Origin: Holosporales bacterium
GTDB lineage: Bacteria; Pseudomonadota; Alphaproteobacteria; RUG11792
DNA: 5,062 bases
Direction: 5' to 3'
NCBI GenBank assembly: GCA_031263345.1
Contig: JAISFY010000018.1
Span: forward strand, 1-5,062
The notes beneath the pieces are model-generated. The model saw nothing but the letters and a program-made list of their open reading frames with translations, made no database searches and was not told the origin of the DNA. Made by a program: the position numbers and the translations under genes. This document shows, piece after piece, positions 1 to 5,062 of the stretch. Within the stretch, counting starts at the first letter, position 1. Each line of letters starts with the position of its first letter.

Positions 1-1134
1 CCCAAGGCACTGGATAAATTTTTCTGCAGCGGCGAAAAGTTAGTATTTTACGTTGGGTTTGATCCAACGGCAAAAAGCCTACACGTTGGGCATTTGCTAT
101 GGATCAAATTAGTCGAAAAATTACAAAGGGCTGGTCATAAGCCGATTATAATATGCGGTGGTGCAACAGGTAAAATTGGCGATCCAACATGGAAAAGTAA
201 GCAACGAGTTATGATAAATGAGAAAATAATCTCGGAGAATACTGAATTGATTTTAGAGAAATTAGGTCAGTTAATAAACTTCAAAATTGGCGGAAATCCA
301 GCAAGGTTGCTAAATAATTATACCTGGCTTTCAAAGCTTAATTATCTAGACTTTTTGCGAGATTTTGGACCTTTATTTTCGGTTAACAAAATGTTGGCAA
401 TGGATAGTGTTTGTAACAGACTCGAAATGCAGCAGCATCTCAGTTTTCTGGAATTTAATTATATGTTACTTCAAGCTTACGATTTCTTACACCTCTTTGA
501 GCATTACGATTGTAAGATACAGATTGGTGGAGCCGATCAGTGGGCCAATATGATTTCTGGCATCGATCTGATTAGGCGTAAGACTGGAGAACAGGCGGTT
601 GGGTTATCACTTCCACTTCTTACGACCTCTAATGGGGGGAAAATGGGAAAAACGAATGAAGGAACTATTTGGCTCAATCAAAATCTAACCAGTCCTTTTA
701 ATTTCTGGCATTATTGGAGAAATGTTGATGATCATGATGTCGTAAAGTTTTTGAAGTTATTTACCATACTTTCACCGGCTGAAGCCGATGAAACAATAGG
801 GCTAATCAGCTCCGATAAGATAAATAAATGGAAGATTCTTTTGGCCGATAAGATAACTACGTTCGTCCATCCGGGGGCCGATTTGGATGAGATTAAGTCG
901 ATGACATTAGGAATTGATTTAAATTTGGATACACCAATGCAGTTAGAAGATGTCTTAGTATTAGCAAATTTAGCTGAAAGTAAAACGGCATCGAAAAGAT
1001 TAATCGATGGAGGAGGAGTTAAAATCGATGGAATTACTGCAACCAATTACAAGCAGATTATCAAGTGTGATACTCTTATATCGGTTGGCAAAAAAAAGCT
1101 CATAAGAATCTGTAAAAAACAAGAACCATTCTAA
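1..1134 (+). CDS. tyrS: Tyrosyl-tRNA synthetase, 5' end missing
   Basis: Class I aminoacyl-tRNA synthetase that attaches tyrosine to tRNA-Tyr in the cytoplasm. The frame is open from the first base of the window and gives 377 residues. Against the roughly 410-425 residues usual for bacterial TyrRS, about 30-45 N-terminal residues lie outside. A TTG at position 94 is not the start, because the family motif YVGFDPT (visible residues 17-23) and the HIGH-type signature HVGH (28-31) lie before it. Further family marks are GDPTWK, the tyrosine-binding YMLLQAYD (154-161), QIGGADQW (174-181) and the KMSKS-type loop KMGKT (214-218). An S4-like RNA-binding domain ends the protein (about 316-371, with SKRLIDGGGVKIDG). 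It stops at TAA and converges on the MreD-like gene 111 bases away. I see no clear terminator after it. The identification is secure; the start and promoter are outside the window. Confidence 0.97.
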   Translation, partial: PKALDKFFCSGEKLVFYVGFDPTAKSLHVGHLLWIKLVEKLQRAGHKPIIICGGATGKIGDPTWKSKQRVMINEKIISENTELILEKLGQLINFKIGGNPARLLNNYTWLSKLNYLDFLRDFGPLFSVNKMLAMDSVCNRLEMQQHLSFLEFNYMLLQAYDFLHLFEHYDCKIQIGGADQWANMISGIDLIRRKTGEQAVGLSLPLLTTSNGGKMGKTNEGTIWLNQNLTSPFNFWHYWRNVDDHDVVKFLKLFTILSPAEADETIGLISSDKINKWKILLADKITTFVHPGADLDEIKSMTLGIDLNLDTPMQLEDVLVLANLAESKTASKRLIDGGGVKIDGITATNYKQIIKCDTLISVGKKKLIRICKKQEPF

Positions 1135-1245
1135 CAATCATCACTTGTATGACAGTCAGGATGCTTGAGACATCACCACCTGTTAGATTAATTCTTGTCT
1201 ATTGCATTTAATCTTATAGCTGGGATTTGTAATTATGAGGTAGGA

Positions 1246-1617
1246 TTATGAGATTCGAAAGAGGTCTATTATATTAATAACTATAAAAATAATCAAAAAT
1301 ACAAAAAAAATAATGCGCTTTACTATTGTATTTTGATTCCAATGACGAAGGATATACATCAAGATGATATATGCTAACGGGAAAGTCCCAAGGGGGGCAT
1401 TTAGCATGGTATCATCCAATATCCCCGACACGACAGCAATAATATTTGTTGGAGTGTGATGACTAAAAAGGGAAGTTGCGACGATCGGGATAGTCGTCAG
1501 AGGCAATATGTACGGCGGCACAATTTGAACGATACAGTAATTTAAAAAACTAGCCCCCAAGCATAAAAAAATAATGCATACTTGAAATGTAGTTATCCTA
1601 AATTTTCTACCTATCAT
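1246..1617 (-). CDS. Small membrane protein resembling MreD
   Basis: A 123-residue, strongly hydrophobic protein with about four probable membrane segments (roughly residues 11-31, 36-51, 57-90 as one or two spans, and 100-120). The stretch GILDDTMLNAPLG (65-77) resembles the GLL-D-(x)n-PLG core of MreD, the inner-membrane partner of MreC in the cell-elongation complex, and VPPYILP (33-39) fits the proline-rich region before it. It is shorter than a usual MreD (about 160 residues). The chosen ATG overlaps the prmA stop as ATGA, which suggests translational coupling. A GTG at 1647 would add ten residues inside prmA and is less likely. The usual partners mreB, mreC, pbp2 and rodA are not here. 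That this is a gene is well supported by the coupling and the membrane pattern; the MreD assignment is tentative and rests on one motif and topology. Confidence 0.8.
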   Translation of the reverse strand: MIGRKFRITTFQVCIIFLCLGASFLNYCIVQIVPPYILPLTTIPIVATSLFSHHTPTNIIAVVSGILDDTMLNAPLGTFPLAYIILMYILRHWNQNTIVKRIIFFVFLIIFIVINIIDLFRIS

Positions 1618-2510
1618 TTTAACTTTCGTAACAGAATCGATACCCACTCATCAAGATATATTCTATTTGTCTGTACAAATTTAAGTCTGGAATAATACTC
1701 AATGATTTCATCCTCCTGGTTTAAAATAAATCCCGAAATTATTATATATCCTCCCATTTTTAGAATATCAAAAAAGTCTTCGCACATATCAATCAACGGC
1801 TGTTTCAAAATATTACACAATACCAGGTCGAACTTCCCGTGTGGTACAGTCGATGCGGTAAGAGCCGTACCAAAGACGTCATTCGCGGTGTAATTATCTT
1901 GCGCTATTTTCGTTGCCTCTCGGTCTATATCGACCCCCATCAACTCAGCCCCTTTCCAAATTTTCGCTGCACAAATCCCCAAAATACCAGTTCCACACCC
2001 CATGTCCAAAATACTTAACTGCTCATGGTTAAGTTGTCCACTTTTCTCAAGCTCGACTAGGTTCAGTAAACACGCCTTTGTGGTCTGGTGATGTCCGCTT
2101 CCAAATGCAAGAGCTGACTTTATTTGGATCGGAATTAAATTAAGATTATTAGAATCTTTGCATAAAATCTCGTTAAAAATATAAAACTTGCCGCAAGATA
2201 TTGGCTGCAATTTTTTCACATAGAAATCCACCCAATCCTCATCAGATAACTCTGAGATTTCACATCCAGTAGCCTCCACCTCAAGCCTGGTTAACAAAAG
2301 TTGTTGAAACTCACTCGCATCTGCCTTAGACTTAAACAGAACCTCCACATCAAACCGATTCGCAATCGAAAAGCCATTTTCGTCATTTCGTTGCGAGAAC
2401 CCAGATTCTGTATTTTCGAATACGGAAAGATTATCACAATCTAGCTCCTCAACGAGCATCTCGATCGCCTCTAAGGCATCATAACAAACGGAAAATTTCA
2501 GAGAAACCAT
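1614..2510 (-). CDS. prmA: Ribosomal protein L11 methyltransferase PrmA
   Basis: SAM-dependent enzyme that trimethylates amino groups of ribosomal protein L11. The 298-residue length is normal. An N-terminal substrate-recognition domain covers about residues 1-100 and ends in the family motif DEDWV. A linker follows, then the Rossmann-fold methyltransferase domain with AFGSGHHQTT (135-144; usually GTGxHxTT), SAM-binding motif I LDMGCGTG (168-175), the acidic GVDID at the end of strand 2 (192-196), and LCNILKQPL (231-239), the NxL-type catalytic-site motif of PrmA. The C-terminal DEWVSILLR is also typical. I chose the ATG at 2510. An in-frame TTG at 2567 lies inside tRNA-Gly and cannot be the start. 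No Shine-Dalgarno sequence is visible before the ATG, which lies 22 bases after the tRNA CCA end, so the two are probably cotranscribed. The stop overlaps the MreD-like start by four bases. Confidence 0.95.
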   Translation of the reverse strand: MVSLKFSVCYDALEAIEMLVEELDCDNLSVFENTESGFSQRNDENGFSIANRFDVEVLFKSKADASEFQQLLLTRLEVEATGCEISELSDEDWVDFYVKKLQPISCGKFYIFNEILCKDSNNLNLIPIQIKSALAFGSGHHQTTKACLLNLVELEKSGQLNHEQLSILDMGCGTGILGICAAKIWKGAELMGVDIDREATKIAQDNYTANDVFGTALTASTVPHGKFDLVLCNILKQPLIDMCEDFFDILKMGGYIIISGFILNQEDEIIEYYSRLKFVQTNRIYLDEWVSILLRKLK

Positions 2511-2532
2511 CGACGCTATGGGAAATGGATGA

Positions 2533-2606
2533 TGGAGCGGACGATGGGAATCGGACCCACACTGCAAGCTTGGGAAGCTTGAGTTCTACCATTGAACTAC
2601 GCCCGC
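2533..2606 (-). tRNA. tRNA-Gly, anticodon CCC
   Basis: A full cloverleaf of 74 nt including an encoded CCA end (2535-2533). The acceptor stem GCGGGCG pairs with CGTCCGC with one G-U pair. The D-stem is GTTC/GAAC with a short loop that keeps G18G19. The anticodon stem CAAGC/GCTTG encloses the loop TTCCCAA, giving anticodon CCC, which reads GGG. The T-stem is GTGGG/CCCAT. It closely resembles the bacterial tRNA-Gly(CCC) class. One oddity is that the T-loop reads TCCGATT rather than TTCGANT, so position 55 is C where U (pseudouridine) is almost invariant. It lies between rluB and prmA on the same strand and is probably the first element of the prmA transcript. Confidence 0.95.
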
Positions 2607-2620
2607 CTGTGCAATACCAA

Positions 2621-2648
2621 ATTCTATAACAAAATTAGAAATTAACAA
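2621..2648 (-). promoter_or_regulatory. Candidate sigma-70 promoter for tRNA-Gly and prmA
   Basis: On the minus strand, TTGTTA (2648-2643, 4 of 6 to the -35 consensus) is followed after 16 bases by TAGAAT (2626-2621, 5 of 6 to the -10 consensus). The -10 ends 14 bases before the first base of tRNA-Gly, which would give a short 5' leader. The 78-base gap between rluB and the tRNA is very AT-rich, so a chance match is possible. I see no convincing terminator for rluB here: a run of six T on the minus strand (2652-2657) is not preceded by a stable hairpin. Confidence 0.4.
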
Positions 2649-2684
2649 CATAAAAAAGTTACCAAAATTAATTCATCATGTTCA

Positions 2685-3416
2685 TTATTGATAATCCGCC
2701 TTCTGGATGAATGAAGTCTGAACTTCTCCAGATTTCAAATTCCTCAATTCGTATGGGCCAAATTTATAACGAATGAGACGATTCACCATTATCCCAAAAT
2801 GACCAAATAATTTTCTAATTTCTCTATTTTTGCCCTCATGTAAAATACAATCAACCCAATAATTTAAACAATTAATACCAGAGTTATGAGACAATTTTTT
2901 TATAATCATCGGTCTGTATCTTACGCCATTTACTATCGTTCCATTTCGTAAATTTTTGATAATCGTCTGATCAATTTTCCCAAAAATCCTAACATTATAA
3001 CAACGTTCCCAGGCCGTTCGTGGGGACTCTGCATATCGTGCAAATTCGCCGCTATTTGTAAGGATCAGTAATCCTTCCGAGTTCAAATCGAGCCTTCCCA
3101 CCGATATAACTCTTCCATTTATCTTCGTTTTTAAATCATCAAATATTGTCTTTCGTCCCATCTTATCGTGATGAGTTACAATCAACCCCTTCGGCTTATA
3201 GTACAACCAAACTCTGGCATTGATATCGGATGAACGGAAAAAATATTCGATACCGCGGACCGAAATCAAGTCTCCATCGATGATCCCGCTCCCCAATTCA
3301 TTGCATACAGTTCCATTTATTTGTATATCGCCAGAAATTATCAGCTTATCTGCTTCCCGCCTCGAGCACACTCCAAGCATCGTCAAAGCTTTGTTCAACC
3401 TCGTCTTCGATGACAT
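2685..3416 (-). CDS. rluB: RsuA/RluB-family rRNA pseudouridine synthase
   Basis: Converts a specific uridine of ribosomal RNA to pseudouridine; RluB in E. coli modifies 23S rRNA at U2605. The protein has 243 residues. An S4 RNA-binding domain (about 5-55, with TRLNKALTMLGVCSRREAD) leads into the synthase domain. Diagnostic motifs are YYKPKG (72-77), the catalytic GRLDLNSEGLLILTNSG (107-123) with the nucleophile aspartate at 110, VRIFGKID (142-149), and EGKNREIRKLFGHFG (194-208). The D-x-x-GR-x-T-x-FD stretch (84-93) and the VRIFGKID segment favour RluB over RsuA. The ATG at 3416 is chosen from the family N-terminus. A TTG at 3446 in the same frame has a better-placed GAGGAA and would add ten residues. 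Either start overlaps the end of tadA out of frame (71 or 101 bases), so translation is probably coupled. The exact target uridine is inferred. Confidence 0.93.
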   Translation of the reverse strand: MSSKTRLNKALTMLGVCSRREADKLIISGDIQINGTVCNELGSGIIDGDLISVRGIEYFFRSSDINARVWLYYKPKGLIVTHHDKMGRKTIFDDLKTKINGRVISVGRLDLNSEGLLILTNSGEFARYAESPRTAWERCYNVRIFGKIDQTIIKNLRNGTIVNGVRYRPMIIKKLSHNSGINCLNYWVDCILHEGKNREIRKLFGHFGIMVNRLIRYKFGPYELRNLKSGEVQTSFIQKADYQ

Positions 3417-3867
3417 TCCTCTTCCCAGTACTGCGCATTTTCCCAAAAAACTTCCTCAGAATACTAGAACATCGTTCCTCCTGAATTCCACCAATAATCC
3501 TCGGCTTTACCATCGAATGATCGAACAGCCTGATCGTATGGGCAATGGCGCCGCATTTTGTATCATATGCACCAAAAAAGATATCCCTCATACGTACCTT
3601 TTCGATAGCGGCCGAACAAAAAGCACACGGCTCCAGAGTGACGTATAGACTCGCCTTATCCAAATACCTTACCCCGAGTTTCTTTAAGGCCTCGCTGATA
3701 GCGACAAACTCAGCATGCCGCCACGGGATTCCGGAAGTTTCAACATCGTTCGTCGAAATCGCAACAATTTTCCCTTCGAATACGATTGCTGCAGCAACAG
3801 GGACCTCTCCATTACGACATTCCTCTGCCATTTCGATAACGGCATTCATAAATGGTGATCTAAACAT
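3346..3867 (-). CDS. tadA: tRNA-specific adenosine deaminase TadA
   Basis: Zinc-dependent deaminase that converts A34 to inosine in the anticodon of tRNA-Arg(ACG), letting one tRNA read several CGN codons. The 173 residues contain the cytidine-deaminase fold with the zinc ligand and proton shuttle HAE (H51, E53), the PCxxC ligands PCAFC (C81, C84), GEVPVAAAIV (20-29), the conserved N40, and the tail motif RLFDH (113-117) with GGIQEERCSSILRKFF (126-141). The usual DPTAHAE is IPWRHAE here, an odd variant next to the active site. About the last 25 residues go beyond a typical TadA and mostly lie over the start of rluB, so they may be an extension made by overprinting. The ATG at 3867 keeps the normal N-terminus; a second Met at 3849 is possible. 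No Shine-Dalgarno sequence is visible. It lies 43 bases after tRNA-Asp and is probably cotranscribed with it. Confidence 0.95.
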   Translation of the reverse strand: MFRSPFMNAVIEMAEECRNGEVPVAAAIVFEGKIVAISTNDVETSGIPWRHAEFVAISEALKKLGVRYLDKASLYVTLEPCAFCSAAIEKVRMRDIFFGAYDTKCGAIAHTIRLFDHSMVKPRIIGGIQEERCSSILRKFFGKMRSTGKRNVIEDEVEQSFDDAWSVLEAGSR

Positions 3868-3910
3868 GACATATCAAAGAGAAAGAGAGTCCGAACGGGA
3901 GAATGAGAAA

Positions 3911-3987
<77 letters not shown>

Positions 3988-3994
3988 AAAACCT

Positions 3995-4029
3995 AAAAAA
4001 AGCCTCGGTTTAATCGAAACGACTAACCG
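3995..4029 (-). terminator. Terminator-like hairpin before tRNA-Asp
   Basis: On the minus strand, CGGTTAGTCG (4029-4020) can fold on CGATTAAACCG (4016-4006) around a TTT loop, giving about nine pairs with one mismatch and one bulged base. Four bases (AGGC) later comes a run of seven T (4001-3995). This looks like an intrinsic terminator, most simply for xerC, whose stop is about 75 bases upstream. The spacing between stem and T-run and the imperfect stem make it less than ideal. It lies downstream of the strong promoter-like site at 4051-4080 and upstream of tRNA-Asp, so it could also act as an attenuator in the tRNA leader. Confidence 0.5.
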
Positions 4030-4050
4030 CTCCTTCATTTTACTTTGTTC

Positions 4051-4080
4051 ATTCTATCATCGGCTAATTTTTAATGTCAA
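4051..4080 (-). promoter_or_regulatory. Strong sigma-70-like promoter upstream of tRNA-Asp
   Basis: On the minus strand, a perfect TTGACA (4080-4075) is followed after 18 bases by TAGAAT (4056-4051, 5 of 6 to the consensus). It lies between the xerC stop and tRNA-Asp and points at tRNA-Asp, tadA and rluB. Transcription would start near 4044 and give a leader of roughly 55 bases before the tRNA, containing the hairpin at 4006-4029. The spacer is one base above the optimum of 17. This is the best promoter match I found in the window. Confidence 0.65.
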
Positions 4081-4105
4081 ACAGAACATCCTCAGTTATC
4101 ATACT

Positions 4106-5062
4106 CTAACCCCCCTTTTTTCCCGGTACTTTGCCGGACAGCGGATGACACTTATCGTAAGTATCGGTAACAAGTCGTTGAGTTACGTCAGTATATACCT
4201 GAGTCGAAGAGATCGACGAATGCCCTAATAATTCCTGAATACTTCTCAGATCATCAGAGGTTTCCATCAAATGCGTTGCGCAACTGTGCCTAAGGGCATG
4301 AGGTGTTACCGTCTCTGGTAACCCCAGCCACTTTCGGATATCCTGAAACAATTTCTGGACAGATGAAGGTGATAGCTTTCCCCCAAATCGATTGACGAAT
4401 AGGTACTTTGCGTTCGGGAAAATAGATACAGAGAGATAATCTTCTATAATCTTTTTGATCTTGTGGAGCAGGGGAACGGTGCGCATTTTCCCTCCCTTAC
4501 CATAAATTGGTAAAAATCCAGAAGTATTATCGAAATCTGCTCTCTTTAAGCTAAGTGCCTCACTAACCCGAAGCCCCACAGAATATATAAGGACAAACAA
4601 AGCTTCGTCACGTTTTATTATCCAGTTAGTTTTCTTTATTATCTCTACCGATGTTATCAATCTGTCGATATCCTCAATAGAAATCGGTCTCGGTAATGAT
4701 TTTTGAAATTTCGGATTTTTAATAGATAGTATAGAGGTGTACTCAATTATTTCTTTTTGAATACACCATCTCATAAAACACTTGAGGGCAGCCAATCCCC
4801 TTGTTATACTTCGAGGAGTATTACCATTATTACGGCGCCACATGACCCAGGCCCTAACGGAGCGTACATCCATCTCGATAACCTCTTTAGTCGTTACCGT
4901 TTCCCCCAAGTAGGTGCGTAAGAAACTCATTAACCGTCTTAAATCAGAAACGTAAGAAGTAACGGTATTACTTGATAATCCACTACCGTTCCTCATATCG
5001 AATGCCCAAGTCGACAACACAACAAAAACACGTACTAAAAACACCCAGCGAAGAGTAGTGTC
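4106..5062 (-). CDS. xerC: Tyrosine recombinase XerC, start at or beyond the window edge
   Basis: Site-specific recombinase that, with XerD, resolves chromosome dimers at dif. The frame stays open to the right edge. A GTG at 5044 gives 312 residues, but no Shine-Dalgarno sequence precedes it and the true start may lie outside. Numbering from that GTG, an N-terminal SAM-like core-binding domain covers about 10-110 (SSNTVTSYVSDLRRLMSFL at 24-42). The catalytic domain follows, with R159 (SVGLRVSEAL), the beta-hairpin lysine in GKGGKMRTVPL (182-192), HALRH (H249, R252), LGHSS (H275) and the nucleophile Y284 in TQVYTDV. All six catalytic positions are present. HALRHSCATHL and IQELLGHSSISSTQVYT match XerC better than XerD. 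The hydrophobic stretch before residue 12 is unusual for the family. It is followed by a terminator-like hairpin. An integrase of a mobile element is less likely, because nothing mobile surrounds it. Confidence 0.93.
   Translation of the reverse strand, partial: DTTLRWVFLVRVFVVLSTWAFDMRNGSGLSSNTVTSYVSDLRRLMSFLRTYLGETVTTKEVIEMDVRSVRAWVMWRRNNGNTPRSITRGLAALKCFMRWCIQKEIIEYTSILSIKNPKFQKSLPRPISIEDIDRLITSVEIIKKTNWIIKRDEALFVLIYSVGLRVSEALSLKRADFDNTSGFLPIYGKGGKMRTVPLLHKIKKIIEDYLSVSIFPNAKYLFVNRFGGKLSPSSVQKLFQDIRKWLGLPETVTPHALRHSCATHLMETSDDLRSIQELLGHSSISSTQVYTDVTQRLVTDTYDKCHPLSGKVPGKKGG

Noticed and set aside
1185..1214. AGATTAA/TTAATCT inverted repeat in the tyrS to MreD-like gap
   Set aside because: Seven mostly A/T pairs around a 16-base loop with no T-run; expected by chance in AT-rich DNA and not a credible terminator. 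I see nothing else in this 111-base gap.
1303..1310. Run of eight A in the MreD-like gene as a hidden frameshift
   Set aside because: Both other frames stop soon after the run, and the annotated frame stays hydrophobic through it.
2511..2567. Longer prmA starting at a TTG at 2567
   Set aside because: The start would lie inside tRNA-Gly, and the added residues are translated tRNA sequence; the ATG at 2510 matches the family N-terminus.
2640..2670. Possible dif site for XerC in the rluB to tRNA-Gly gap
   Set aside because: Only a partial resemblance to one recombinase arm (TTATGTTGTTAAT on the minus strand), with no matching second arm at the right spacing.
3220..3648. Open frame on the + strand of 142 codons
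   Set aside because: It is antisense to the well-supported tadA and rluB and shows no recognisable domain.

Overview
The window is AT-rich and gene-dense. It holds six protein genes and two tRNA genes, and almost all of them concern translation. The proteins read as proteobacterial, most likely alphaproteobacterial. The evidence is the TyrRS with HVGH and KMGKT motifs, a TadA carrying an RLFDH segment, a RluB-type pseudouridine synthase beside tadA, and XerC-style catalytic motifs. The A/T-leaning codon choice and tight packing would suit a reduced, possibly host-associated lineage. That is an inference; no marker here fixes the order or genus.

Layout, left to right: the 3' part of tyrS runs on the + strand and is cut by the left window edge. 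It converges on a block that lies entirely on the minus strand. In the direction of transcription the block reads xerC (cut or nearly cut by the right edge), a consensus-like promoter, a terminator-like hairpin, tRNA-Asp(GTC), tadA, rluB, a second candidate promoter, tRNA-Gly(CCC), prmA, and a small membrane protein resembling MreD. No gap without a gene exceeds about 120 bases.

Functionally, TyrRS charges tRNA-Tyr, TadA makes inosine at the wobble base of tRNA-Arg, the RluB-type enzyme modifies 23S rRNA, and PrmA methylates ribosomal protein L11. Each tRNA sits just upstream of a modification gene (tRNA-Asp 43 bases before tadA, tRNA-Gly 22 bases before prmA), so mixed tRNA-mRNA transcripts are likely. 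XerC (chromosome dimer resolution) and the MreD-like protein (cell shape) are the exceptions.

I see no defence system, CRISPR array, insertion sequence or other obviously new system. The points most worth checking are the 71-base out-of-frame overlap of tadA and rluB, the C in place of the near-universal U55 in the T-loop of tRNA-Gly, and a hairpin with a T-run between a strong promoter and tRNA-Asp.
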